64,000 bases of DNA from Allolobophora icterica (taxonomy: Eukaryota; Annelida; Clitellata; Crassiclitellata; Lumbricidae). Shown here piece after piece: positions 43,953 to 54,214 of this stretch (positions are counted from its first letter, which is position 1; each line of letters opens with the position of its first letter). The notes beneath the pieces were generated by a model. The model saw nothing but the letters and a program-made list of their open reading frames with translations. It was not told the origin of the DNA and ran no database searches. The position numbers and the translations under genes are program-made. The stretch spans positions 1,115,610 through 1,179,609 of the forward strand of contig OY744616.1 of the NCBI GenBank assembly GCA_963556255.1. Direction: 5' to 3'.

Positions 43953-46900
43953 ATGGAAGCGTTGACAACAGAGATGCAAGCGAATATTCGCAAAATGTCG
44001 TCTGAGCGCCTTAGGGTGTATCTTATGAAGGCAGGAAGGGACGAAGATGATGTTATGTCATGGGATCGAAGTCAATTAATGGAAGAATGGGCCATGGAGA
44101 TTGGAAAAGAGGAAGAGGAATTTAAGGGTAGTCCAATATCTCCAACAGGAGTGGATTACGAGCTGCAGAAGCGCCGTCTGGAGTTCGAAATCCGTAAATA
44201 TGAAGAACAAAGGGAGGAACGGAAGGAAGAAAAGAAGGAACGGAAAGAGAAGGAAGAAAGAGAAAGGGAGGAACGGAAGGAGAAGGAAGAAAGAGAAAGG
44301 GAGGAACGGAAGGAGAAGGAAGAAAGGGAGGAAAAGAGGAGAGAGGAAGAAAAGAAGGAACGGAAAGAGAAAGAAGAAAGAGAAAAGAAGGAACGGAAAG
44401 AGAAAGAAGAAAGGGAGAGGAAGGAAAAGCAGGAAGAACGAAATGTTAGAGATTCTTTAGCAAGTCGTACTAAGCGTTATAGTGATGCCCTCAAGAATAT
44501 TCTTTGGAAATTTCCTTCCGACCCTATAGAAATTCCAGGTTTCTTTGATCACTTGGATGGTTTGTTTAATGTGTATGAGGTGGATGAAGATGTTAGAGCA
44601 AAATTATTGCTAGCCATTTTAAGTGAAAGAGCTAAGGCATTAACCATGCGCCTTACTGAGGCACAGCTCCATGACTACAAATTCCTGAAGGAGTTTTTGC
44701 TAAGGGAGTTTAAGATAAGCCCTTCAAATCTTAGAGCCCGATTTTGGTCGTTGCACAAAGCATCGGACGAATCATTTACGATCTATTCATCCAAATTGCG
44801 TGTGGCTCTTATGTATTATTTGAAAAGTAGAAAGATAACTGATGAGTTTGATAAACTTGTAAGTTTATTGGTTGCGGATCGGCTTAAGGAGTCCTTGTCG
44901 AAGGCTTGTTTAGATTATATCTTGGCCCAAGAAAAAGAGGAGTGGTTGAGCTGTGAAGACATAGCTAATGCGGCTGACATTTATGTAGCGTCGCATGATG
45001 GTGGGAATGACTTAGTATGCCGTAGTCATCCGACACCGAAGTATAACAATTGGATGAGAGGTCAACCACATGTTCAAGTCAATAACCAGACAGCTCAACC
45101 CAAGTCTCCCAAACCGGAAATAAGGGGTGAAGCCAAGATAGGTGCGAGGGTGTCTCAGGAGGAGGCCAAGGTAAAGGGTCTCTGTTTCCTATGTCATCAG
45201 AAGGGTCATAGGGCAAGGGAGTGCCAGACCAAACCAAGTTCTAAAAAGGTGAGTACTTGTATATTTGGGAACCCAACTGAAGAAGTGATCGACTTAGTTG
45301 TTGAGAAGGTCAACGTGTTGCATGAGATACCTGAACAGGTAAAGCAAGGGAATTTATTGGATAATTCTAAACCAATAGGGTTGGAAACTGCTGTAAGGGT
45401 ATACGAGAATAGTATTGATGGATTACACGAGAGGTCGTATATCAATGTACAGATTGAAGATCTCCCTTCTCAGCCAGCATTATCTGATTCAGGAGCAGAA
45501 ATTTGTTGTATTGATAAGAAATTAATTGAGTCACTAAACTTACCCGTGATTAAACGGATTAATATAATTGGTTTTCAGGGAGAAGGATGTAAGGCAGATG
45601 TAGTATACCTACAAATGAAATTAGCTAATTCAATGGAAGGAACGACAAACATTGCGCCATCTTTGTGCGTCATGTTCGCTGCAGTCCCTGAACTAAATGA
45701 ACAGGTTATTTTGACACCCCATGTTGTGGACCTATTAAGGGATAGTTCGCAATATGTAGTGATGGTAGCTGGCGTAGATCGATGTGTTCAAATAAATAAA
45801 GGGGCAGAAGAAGATAACTTAGAAGTTAATATCGAGAAAAGTAACAGCAACGAATCCTTGCCGTCAGAAGTGAATGAATATTCTCAGGAGCAACTAGTTG
45901 ATGATTCAGATAATTTTCTTGATGTTGAGTCAACAGAGTTCAAGTCTGATGAGGGAGTAGCGAATAATGATACTTTATTGCGTGAGCAACAGAATTGTCA
46001 CAATCTTATATCTTGCTGGCAACAAGCGAGACAGAATAAAAATAATTTCTTTATAGATAATAACCTCCTGTACCACAAAGGGGAAATTATGGGACATAAG
46101 GTTAATCAATTATGTTTACCGGAAGATAGAATCGAGGTTGTCTTGCGAGTAGCACACGATGCCCCATGTGCTGGGCACATGGCTTTTAAGGCAACGAGAG
46201 CCAGGATCAAATTAAACTTTTGGTTTCCAAGAATGGATGAGAGGATTCGCGAATATTGTGCGTCTTGTCAAATTTGTCAACTAAGAACTCCAGTTAAAGT
46301 GGCAGATCGAGTCCCGATCACTCCTATTCCGAGGGCGGATGAACTCTGTTTTAACCATCTAAATATGGATTGTATTGGCCCTATGGTAGTGACTGGAGAA
46401 TCCAACAAATCGAAACCCCAGTACAATTATGCTCTGGTTCTGGTGGACAAATTTTCTCGTTGGCCGATGGCGTATCCTCTTAGATCGCTGAATGCAAAGG
46501 GAGTTTGTGAAGCTCTGTTGCAAGTTTTTACAACTTTTTCTATTCCAAGGATCATCAGTTCTGATTGTGGTACCAACTTTACCAGTCGTTTGACGAAAGA
46601 ATTCTTGCGGCGAATGGGTTGTAGTCCCAGATTTAATACCCCTGGACATCCTGAGGCAGCTGGATTGGTTGAAAGATGCAACCAAAGCTTGAAAACCATG
46701 ATCTTTAAGCTTGCTCAATCTGATCCTCGTGGATGGCACCAATTGTTACCGTTTGTTCTGTGGAGCCTTAGAGAAAAACCTTCAGGCACGACTCATATTT
46801 CGCCATTCACTATGGTTTATGGAACTCTTCCTCGGGGTCCACTTAGTGTGTTGAAGGAATCGTGGGCTGGCGAACGAAAAGTACCTCTTAACTTAGGTAA

Positions 46901-48737
46901 ATCACCCGAAGAGTATCTCCAATCACTGAAGGAAAACCTCGAATTCGCGAAAGTTTATGCAGATTACTATAGTGATATAGAAACAAAGCGGTATGCAGAT
47001 TATTATAACTTGCGTAGTACTGACAGAAAATACGAAGTTGGAGATAAAGTAGCAGTATTAGCACCAGATTTTGGTAGTTCTAAATTTTATAGTCGATGGC
47101 AAGGACCTGCTACCGTAGTCAGTGTTAAATCCCCATATTCTTATATAGTAGAAATAGAGGGAAAACAAAGACATTTACACGCAAATAAGATCAAGCGATA
47201 CCATGAACGACTCGAACAAGCGATGATCAATAGCTGTTCAGTAATTGTTGATCAAGATGAAGAATTTGGTATAGTAGAGGTTGTAGATCAGGAAGAACGT
47301 GAACAAATAAGCCCGAGTAAGCGAATTGATCCTCTGATTATAGCGCATCTTTCGCAAGAGGAACAGAAGCAACTTTTTGAAGTTTTGGATCGGCACTCGG
47401 CAGTATTTGTGGATAAACCTGGGTATTGTCCAGTATTAGAACATGAAATTAAGATAACTCATGATTTCACTCCTAAGCGTTTAAGGGCATATAAAGTACC
47501 TGAGCTACTTAAACCTGAAGTACAACGCCAGATAGAAGAAATGTTGGCATTAGACATCATTCGACCATCGAAAAGTGAAATGGCCAGTCCGGTAGTTTGC
47601 GTTTTAAAGGGACCCAAAGGTCAAAATGGCGTTCGACTGGCAATTGATTATCGCCATGTTAACAAATATTCTCTAGGTGATTGTTACCCGACCCCAGACA
47701 TTGCTGACGTCTTACAAAAGGTGGGACGGGCAAAGTTTATTAGTGTTTTCGACGCGAAATCGGGGTATTGGCAAATTCCAGTTCGGAAAGAACATCGATG
47801 GCTTACGGCATTCGTATGTGATGCAGGACTTTTTGAGTTCACAAGGATGCCGTTTGGACTCAAGTCCGCTAGCAATACCTTTATTCGTGCTATGACCCAA
47901 GTTTTACATCCAGTGCGAAGTTTTACCGAACCATTCGTCGATGATATGGCAGTGGTTTCAATGAATTGGAATGACCATTTAGAACATCTAGAGAAATTCT
48001 TGCAAACTATTGAGGAAGCAGGACTCACTTTGAATTTAAGAAAATGTAATTTTGCACAAAACAAAATAAAGTTTGTTGGCCATATAGTAGGGTCAGGTTG
48101 TATTGAACCTGATCCAGGTAAAATCGCTACGATCAATGATATCCATCCTCCAACAACAAAGAAAGACGTTAGAAAAGTTATGGGTTTTTTCAGTTACTTT
48201 CGAAATTTTATACCTGCTTTAGCTGAAAAAGCACGGGTAATAACTGATTTGACACGAGATAACATACCTACGAAGGTGCCTTGGGAGCAAAAGCATCAAG
48301 AAGCACTAGATAAGTTAAAGGATGATCTCAGTAAAGCTACACAGTTGCATACCATTGATTTCACTAAGGAATTTGGTTTAAGTGTTGACGCAAGTGCCAC
48401 CGCGGTCGGGTGTTGCTTGTTTCAGTGGACCGAAGAAGGTCAAGAAAAACCAATTGCTTTTGCTAGCCTTAAACTTACAGATACACAGATGCATTGGTCT
48501 ACAATTGAGAGAGAGGCTTTCGCAGTAATTTGGGCACTTAAACGATTCAAGTCATGGATATTCTTATCAAAGATAATCATTTATTCAGATCATAATCCTT
48601 TGTCTTATCTCACAGATGCAAGCCCTAAGAGTGCGAAACTGACTCGTTGGGCGTTAGCATTGCAAGAGTTTAGCGTGGACTTTCGATGTCGTCCTGGACG
48701 TCGGAGCACGGTGGCTGATTTCCTCTCTCGGTTGTGA
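43953..48737 (+). CDS. Gag-Pol polyprotein, PR-IN-RT-RH order
   Basis: 1594 aa, single frame, start MEALTTEMQANIRKMSS. Residues about 65-170 are a Glu/Lys/Arg-rich coiled coil. Gag core lies about 175-340, followed by a CCHC zinc knuckle C411-C414-H419-C424. Aspartic protease motif DSGA is at 512-515. Integrase: HHCC zinc (H735, H742, C769, C772), catalytic D806, D871, E907 (spacing D-64-D-35-E), then a GPY/F-like module (SRWQGPATVV). Reverse transcriptase: first Asp D1267 (FDAKSGYWQ), FVDD 1328-1331. RNase H: D1479, E1519 or E1521, D1546, ending in VADFLSRL. No chromodomain is seen. Having Gag and Pol in one frame means no frameshift is needed, so the Gag:Pol ratio must be set by proteolysis or another route. 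Function: self-encoded copy-and-paste transposition. Confidence 0.95.
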   Translation: MEALTTEMQANIRKMSSERLRVYLMKAGRDEDDVMSWDRSQLMEEWAMEIGKEEEEFKGSPISPTGVDYELQKRRLEFEIRKYEEQREERKEEKKERKEKEEREREERKEKEEREREERKEKEEREEKRREEEKKERKEKEEREKKERKEKEERERKEKQEERNVRDSLASRTKRYSDALKNILWKFPSDPIEIPGFFDHLDGLFNVYEVDEDVRAKLLLAILSERAKALTMRLTEAQLHDYKFLKEFLLREFKISPSNLRARFWSLHKASDESFTIYSSKLRVALMYYLKSRKITDEFDKLVSLLVADRLKESLSKACLDYILAQEKEEWLSCEDIANAADIYVASHDGGNDLVCRSHPTPKYNNWMRGQPHVQVNNQTAQPKSPKPEIRGEAKIGARVSQEEAKVKGLCFLCHQKGHRARECQTKPSSKKVSTCIFGNPTEEVIDLVVEKVNVLHEIPEQVKQGNLLDNSKPIGLETAVRVYENSIDGLHERSYINVQIEDLPSQPALSDSGAEICCIDKKLIESLNLPVIKRINIIGFQGEGCKADVVYLQMKLANSMEGTTNIAPSLCVMFAAVPELNEQVILTPHVVDLLRDSSQYVVMVAGVDRCVQINKGAEEDNLEVNIEKSNSNESLPSEVNEYSQEQLVDDSDNFLDVESTEFKSDEGVANNDTLLREQQNCHNLISCWQQARQNKNNFFIDNNLLYHKGEIMGHKVNQLCLPEDRIEVVLRVAHDAPCAGHMAFKATRARIKLNFWFPRMDERIREYCASCQICQLRTPVKVADRVPITPIPRADELCFNHLNMDCIGPMVVTGESNKSKPQYNYALVLVDKFSRWPMAYPLRSLNAKGVCEALLQVFTTFSIPRIISSDCGTNFTSRLTKEFLRRMGCSPRFNTPGHPEAAGLVERCNQSLKTMIFKLAQSDPRGWHQLLPFVLWSLREKPSGTTHISPFTMVYGTLPRGPLSVLKESWAGERKVPLNLGKSPEEYLQSLKENLEFAKVYADYYSDIETKRYADYYNLRSTDRKYEVGDKVAVLAPDFGSSKFYSRWQGPATVVSVKSPYSYIVEIEGKQRHLHANKIKRYHERLEQAMINSCSVIVDQDEEFGIVEVVDQEEREQISPSKRIDPLIIAHLSQEEQKQLFEVLDRHSAVFVDKPGYCPVLEHEIKITHDFTPKRLRAYKVPELLKPEVQRQIEEMLALDIIRPSKSEMASPVVCVLKGPKGQNGVRLAIDYRHVNKYSLGDCYPTPDIADVLQKVGRAKFISVFDAKSGYWQIPVRKEHRWLTAFVCDAGLFEFTRMPFGLKSASNTFIRAMTQVLHPVRSFTEPFVDDMAVVSMNWNDHLEHLEKFLQTIEEAGLTLNLRKCNFAQNKIKFVGHIVGSGCIEPDPGKIATINDIHPPTTKKDVRKVMGFFSYFRNFIPALAEKARVITDLTRDNIPTKVPWEQKHQEALDKLKDDLSKATQLHTIDFTKEFGLSVDASATAVGCCLFQWTEEGQEKPIAFASLKLTDTQMHWSTIEREAFAVIWALKRFKSWIFLSKIIIYSDHNPLSYLTDASPKSAKLTRWALALQEFSVDFRCRPGRRSTVADFLSRL

Positions 48738-48918
48738 CTCGGTTGGTGAAGGGGGGAAATGGCCCGACACACGGGGATCGAGCCCGCAAATTGTGTGGAT
48801 GGGTTGACTAACTGATGTGTTTTGTTTTGGTTGTATATGCTGTGTCGAGATGGAGTCTGGAGGCCCGGCTTGATCGTGATGACCCGTTCGAGATGGTGCT
48901 GAAGACGTGTCATCATCT
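48738..48918 (+). other. Retrotransposon 3' non-coding segment
   Basis: About 180 bases between the Pol stop and the purine tract contain no envelope-like or other supported frame. Confidence 0.6.
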
Positions 48919-48932
48919 GAGGGCGGAGGGAA
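48919..48932 (+). other. Polypurine tract
   Basis: GAGGGCGGAGGGAA lies directly against the 3' LTR, the expected position of the plus-strand primer. A single C interrupts the purines. Confidence 0.8.
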
Positions 48933-49364
48933 TGTCGCGGTCTACGCGGGTGCATGCATCAAGGGAAGAAAACCGACGCGTCAACAAGCTTGTTTACATC
49001 GCACGGAAAATTCTGCAGCAAGCTGTCAACATTAATTCGGTGCATGCAACAAGGATATACGTGTTCAGTAGGACTTTCCAGGGAAAAGTACAGTGACGTC
49101 ACAGAACGTTCTGGAATCCGGGAGAACTCTATATAAGATAGACCTGATGTACATTGGGGGCCTTTTGACGAAGATTTGTAAACGTTGAAACATTGATCGT
49201 ATGACGTTCAATCGAGACCAGCCAACCTGTGTGCTGTCTACGATTGTGATATTTGATAGACGAGTTGACTTACTTTACACTTAATCGACTTTATTTTTAA
49301 TTAAAGATCTTTTAATAGTTCCTTCGTTGGTTCGTCGTTGCGATCGAAGGAGTCGACCGCGACA
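48933..49364 (+). repeat. 3' LTR
   Basis: 432 bp, same termini as the 5' LTR and no difference found by eye. Directly followed by the CAGCC target duplication (49365-49369). Confidence 0.95.
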
Positions 49365-49459
49365 CAGCCACAACAGCAAGGAAGCCCTCTTGTCCGACTT
49401 ACTCGTAACTGTTTCGTTTTTAACTTTTTTTAATGTTACAAACTGGCAACTGCAAAATA

Positions 49460-49605
49460 CAATTTGGAGTGGAAAACCTGAGGGGTGATAAATAGAGGAG
49501 CCTCGGGTACATGATGGTGGGTAAGTGACGCTATTGGTGGAGAATCCGAGAATTGGGGAATTTATGAGGGGATAGTTCCAGAGTCGAGGTGCAGTGTGGA
49601 ACATA
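49460..49605 (-). pseudogene. Antisense LINE polymerase C-terminal relic
   Basis: The minus frame reads FHTAPRLWNYPLINSPILGF then SYPPSC-like residues, with a LWN..P motif of the LINE C-terminal block. It ends in the CATA array (49605 onward), likely an expanded LINE tail or neighbouring microsatellite. Confidence 0.4.
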
Positions 49606-49900
49606 CATTCATGCATACATACACACATAAATACATACAAACGGACATGCATACACACACACTACATACATACATACATACATTCACACATATGCATACA
49701 TACATACATACATACATACATACATACATACATACATACATACATACATACACACATACAGTATACATACATACATACATACATACATACATACATACAT
49801 ACATACATACATACATACATACATACATACATACATACATACATACATACATACATACATACATACATACATACATACATACATACATACACATACATAC
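49605..49900. repeat. CATA microsatellite
   Basis: About 295 bp of ACATACAT, nearly perfect from 49690 to 49890. It produces Tyr/Ile/His or Met/Cys/Val frames in several registers, all artefacts. Confidence 0.95.
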
Positions 49901-50420
49901 ACACCAACGTTTGCCCGTCTTATGCAACAGTTCATTAAACATGCAACTGAATCTGATGCAATGCGAGCGCCAGAGTCGTCTTACCTAAGCCGTCGGATTA
50001 AGTCGCATGGGATCTGACAACCATAGGATGGTTTATTCACAGCCTTATTTACTTAGCGCCAGTATTTGCTGAAGTGATTGAGGACCGAAACTAACGGCGT
50101 CCAGAGACGACCCGGCGCTTAAGCGAGGAACCAACCAGCGCGTAAGCAAGGCGGCACTTATTCAAGTCAGCGCTTAAACAAGACAGCACTTAGTGAAGTC
50201 AGCGCCTAAGCAGACAACTGGCTGTCATAGATTTGAGGGTCTTCGATCATCTCTGTTGGTTTGTAAGACTCTCAGAAGTCTGTGAAGGACTTCGTAAAGG
50301 AGAGAAGATTAAGGATTAGATTTATGACCATTATATTGCCTCAACAGAGAATGCTATGGGTTGTCTAGACTCTATAGAGGCCTTACGAGGAGTAAAGAGG
50401 ATTCTCTGATAACCCTGCGT
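49900..50420. other. Intergenic with GCGCTTAAGC-like tandem words
   Basis: No gene. Around 50095-50215 the words GGCGCTTAAGCGAGG, GCGCGTAAGCAAGGCGGC, GCGCTTAAACAAGAC and GCGCCTAAGCAG repeat at about 20-25 bp, a small degenerate tandem array. Confidence 0.4.
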
Positions 50421-50424
50421 TTAA

Positions 50425-50780
50425 GTCTTTGCACTGGCTTCCTGCCAGACACGTAACTAGGATTTTTCGTTTGGGGGGCTTAAACCTTGAACATGGCAAC
50501 ATTTATACAGTGTTCATACGAATTTTAGCCGTAGGCATACAACGGCTTGACTTGTTTGGGGGGGGGCTTCAACTTCGTTTGGGGGGGGGGCTTAAGCCCC
50601 CAAGCCCAACGCTAGTTACGTCCCTGCTTCCTGCTCAGCAAAGGATTTGACTCAAATTGGAGCTCTCTTTTTTATAAAAAAAGCTTTGAACTCTGGCCAG
50701 CCACAACAGTTAAAATCACTTCTTATTCCCCAGACTTATGAATATTCAACGAGGTCATCTGATTATCTTTGTCTAGTCAT
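50425..50780 (+). pseudogene. LINE polymerase C-terminal relic split by a hAT MITE
   Basis: On removal of the MITE (50446-50626 plus one target repeat), the flanks read as the LHWLP block of LINE polymerases, upstream LHWLPA and downstream QQRI (50638-50650). A further piece KALNSGQPQQLKSLLIPQTY follows at about 50680-50745. The frame shifts around 50660, so it is a relic. Confidence 0.65.
50446..50626. mobile_element. hAT MITE (CAGACACGTAACTAG) inside a LINE relic
   Basis: The ends are CAGACACGTAACTAG and CTAGTTACGTCCCTG, inverted repeats matching at 13 of 15 bases. They are flanked by the 8-bp duplication CTTCCTGC (50438-50445 and 50627-50634). The interior contains two near-repeats of GGGGGG(G)CTTAA/CTTCAACTTCG type. 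181 bp, non-coding. The target is a LINE ORF relic, so this is a nested insertion. Confidence 0.88.
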
Positions 50781-50804
50781 ACATCTGTCTGTCTGTCTGT
50801 CTGT

Positions 50805-50887
<83 letters not shown>

Positions 50888-51170
50888 GACAGAGATAGAG
50901 ACAGAAAGAGACAGGAAAACAGAGACAGAGACAGATAGAACCAGAGACAGGCAGAGACACAGAGATAGACGGAGACAGATACCGAGACAAACAATGGCAG
51001 AGACAGAAACAGACAGGGACAGATACAGACAGAGACACAGACAGAGACAGGGGCACAGAGAGATAGAGACAGAGAAACAGACAGGGACATAGACAGAGAC
51101 ACAGACAGGCAGATAGAGACGTGGAGAGACAGACAGAGACAGACAGAGACAGAGACGTGTAGAGACAATC
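50780..51170. repeat. CTGT and AGAGACAG microsatellites
   Basis: 50785-50866 CTGT array, 50867-50886 CT run, then 50888-51165 a purine-rich AGAGACAGA/GACAGAGAC array. The strand asymmetry flips at about 50887, giving a large imperfect inverted structure (CTGT against ACAG). Confidence 0.9.
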
Positions 51171-51314
51171 TGTGCATACGTCATCGTCGTCGTCGTTGTC
51201 GTAGTTTCGATGTCGTCTGTGCTCTAATTGGATCATTCGTCTACTTCCGGTCGTTGTTCGTCTCCTCTTCAAAGAAGAAAACCAGACGATTAGACGACGT
51301 ACGACGGAGGCGAT

Positions 51315-51316
51315 GG

Positions 51317-51386
<70 letters not shown>

Positions 51387-51600
51387 CTGTGTGTCTGTCT
51401 GTTTCTCTCCCTCTCTCTCGTTCTCTCTCTTTCTCTGTCTGTCTGTCTGTCTCTCTTTCTTTCTTGCTGCCTCTGTCTTTTTCTGACGCTGTCTCTCAGA
51501 CTCTGTCGCTCCTACTTTAGCTCTGGCTATCGGTCTGTGTGTCTTTCTCTGTGTGTGTGTCTTTCTGTCTGTCCGTGTGCCTGTCTGTGTGTTATCTATT
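51315..51600. repeat. CT and CTGT microsatellites
   Basis: A CT run of about 62 bp (51320-51382) is followed by interrupted CTGT/TCTC words to about 51590. Confidence 0.9.
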
Positions 51601-51654
51601 TAATTAATTTAATTAGGCAGTCCCCAATTAACTAATGAATACGATCCGACGCAC

Positions 51655-51732
51655 AGATTGAGGAAGAAGACGTAAGAAGAGGAGAGCAAGAGCAGGAGTA
51701 TCAGGAGGAGCAGAACAGAAGGAGGAGGAGGA

Positions 51733-51766
<34 letters not shown>

Positions 51767-52160
51767 GACGAGGGCGAGGGCGAGGAGGACGAGGAAGAGG
51801 AAAGAAGAAGAAGAAAAAGAAGAAGAAAAAGAAGGGGAAAAAGAACAAGAACAAGAACAAGAAGAACAAGAGGAAGAAGAAGAAAAAGAAAAACAAGAGG
51901 AAGAGGAAGAAGAAAGAGGATGGAGAGGTGGATGAGGAAAGGATAAGTGGAGATAGGAAGATGAGGAGTTGCAAAAAGAAAAGGAGAGAGGAAGAAGAGG
52001 AGAAAACAGAAGAGGAGAACGAGGAGAGAGTTAGATAGAAGGAGAAGGAAGATGAGGAGGTGATGAGGAAGAGGATTAGAGGAAGAAGAGGAGGAAGAGG
52101 AGAAGGAGGAAGAGGGAATAGGAGGTGGAGGAGAAGAAGCAAGCGGAGGAAGAGGAGACG
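51655..52160. repeat. GAG/GAA purine-rich tract
   Basis: About 500 bp of almost pure purine on the plus strand (GAGGACGAGGACGAG, GAAGAAGAAAAAG). Frames on either strand are artefacts. Such tracts can form triplex DNA. Confidence 0.85.
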
Positions 52161-52369
52161 ACATAAGAATTGCTGCGGCAAGGAAAATGATTGAAGGGCA
52201 TGAAGGGTCCCCAGGAAGGATGGAGGGAGAAAGGAAGGGAGGGAGGGAATAAGGGAGGGAAGAGGCTGTTGGACATCGCATCTGGCACACTGATTGGATC
52301 AAGGAAGCATTGCAGAGGTTGCTGAGTCAAGAGGAGAGGGATCGAAGGATGGGCAGGAGAGAGAGAGTA

Positions 52370-52800
<431 letters not shown>

Positions 52801-53031
52801 GTGAGAGGAGAGATGCTTAGGAGAACGATGCTTTGGCAAGGAGAACTGATGAGGAGGAATATGAGGAAAGGTAGGAGTAAGAGGAAGAGATATGGAGGAG
52901 CAAGAAGATGAATAGGAGGAAGAGACTCGAAACCCATTTCTACAAAATCGCTTATCCTGACTAGTCGTTAGATTGTTAAGCGCCCTTGTAACGGCATGTG
53001 CTGTGTTACGGCGCTGTAGAAATTGTCGTAT

Positions 53032-53081
53032 TCATCATCATCGTCATCATCATCATCGTCATCATCATCATCATCATCCTT

Positions 53082-53113
<32 letters not shown>

Positions 53114-53114
53114 T

Positions 53115-53173
<59 letters not shown>

Positions 53174-53174
53174 T

Positions 53175-53216
<42 letters not shown>

Positions 53217-53232
53217 GTCATCATCATCAAGG
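53032..53232. repeat. CAT trinucleotide microsatellite
   Basis: About 200 bp of CAT repeats with rare CGT and CTT interruptions. It yields poly-His, poly-Ile, poly-Ser, poly-Asp or poly-Met frames, none of them genes. Confidence 0.95.
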
Positions 53233-53887
53233 TAAGGAGTAAGAGAAAAATAGTGGGAGGAGGAGGAGGAAGGTGAATCGGAGGAATGGGAGGAGTAAGA
53301 AGAAGTGATAGGATGGAGGATGCATGAGAGGGAGGAGTAAGAGGAAGTGAAGCGAGAGAAGGAGGAGGTGGAGGAACGAGGATGAGAATTCGTGTCTGAC
53401 GATGGCATGCGTGCGATGTCGCTAGGTGTCGCCAGGAGAAGAGGTCGAACGCAGAATAACCGATGAAATCTGACGAAAGACTCTCAGACGTCACAGTCGA
53501 CTCTGCTTTCGTCGCCTGTGCTACATAAATATTTACCGATTTAGTATTAGAACAGAAGAAAGGAAGAGAAGAAAAAAATGCCCCAGAAGACAGTTGCAAC
53601 TGAAAAGCATTGAATTCTTGGATTCCAGTTAAACAGGAAGTGACGCAGGGACACGTCACTGCTGCCTATCGTTTCCGGTGCTTCGACTTCCACCGGATAT
53701 AGTTACGCAGGTAAGCGTAGAGCGCCTTTGCGGGGAAATTCAACTAATTGCGCTAATTATCACTGTTATCATGTGCTTCTATAGTATACATGTATGTAAG
53801 GCGCCCTGCGTGGCTGCCGTTTCTACTATAATGTATGTTCACTGTACAGCGCAGTGCGTTTGTAGGCGCTTATTAATTAAAGAACAG

Positions 53888-53980
<93 letters not shown>

Positions 53981-54060
53981 ATCATATACTTTCTGTTCTT
54001 AGCGACATCTAGTATCGCTAATCAGACTCAGACCTCCACTAGACAACCCCTCTAACTTGA
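53233..54060. other. Intergenic with SINE B fragment and ATT microsatellite
   Basis: 53233-53400 continues purine-rich. 53765-53887 is a 3' fragment of SINE family B (GTTATCATGTGCTTCTATAG, TGGCTGCCGTTTCTACTATA) whose tail has become an ATT microsatellite at 53888-53979. No gene. Confidence 0.65.
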
Positions 54061-54195
54061 CGCAGCGCTCGTGAATAATTGGTGTCCAGTACTTAACTTT
54101 CGTGCAACGCTTTAGAAAAATAGAGTTTACGAGTACACTGACGATTACGTTATTTTAATCGGCGCTATATAAATTTACGGTTACAATTACAGTTT
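54060..54195 (+). repeat. Dispersed repeat family C copy upstream of GPCR
   Basis: Reads GCAGCGCTCGTGAATAATTG ... AACGCTTTAGAAAAATAGAG and ends GGCGCTATATAAATTTACGG TTACAATTACAG. It ends only about 20 bp before the GPCR start codon, so it may lie in the 5' UTR or upstream of an exon start. Confidence 0.55.
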
Positions 54196-54214
54196 AAATT
54201 CAAGGTCCTTGAAG

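Larger units (their letters stand above)
42997..49364 (+). mobile_element. Complete Gmr1-type Ty3/Gypsy LTR retrotransposon
   Basis: A 6,368-bp element with two 432-bp LTRs (42997-43428 and 48933-49364) and a 5-bp target duplication CAGCC (42992-42996 and 49365-49369). It has a primer-binding site, a polypurine tract and one intact Gag-Pol frame of 1594 codons. Pol domain order is protease, integrase, reverse transcriptase, RNase H, i.e. integrase before RT. For a Ty3/Gypsy-type RT that order defines the Gmr1-like group (first described from cod and other deuterostomes); the usual Gypsy order has integrase last. No envelope-like frame follows Pol. All catalytic residues checked are present and the LTRs look identical, so it appears recent and possibly active. 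Confidence 0.93.

Noticed and set aside
46359..48136. Minus-strand frames inside the retrotransposon
   Set aside because: Shadows of the intact Gag-Pol frame.
48738..48932. Possible envelope gene after Pol
   Set aside because: Less than 200 bp separate the Pol stop from the 3' LTR; no room and no frame.
49562..49988. Frames of Tyr/Ile/His and Met/Cys/Val repeats
   Set aside because: CATA microsatellite artefacts.
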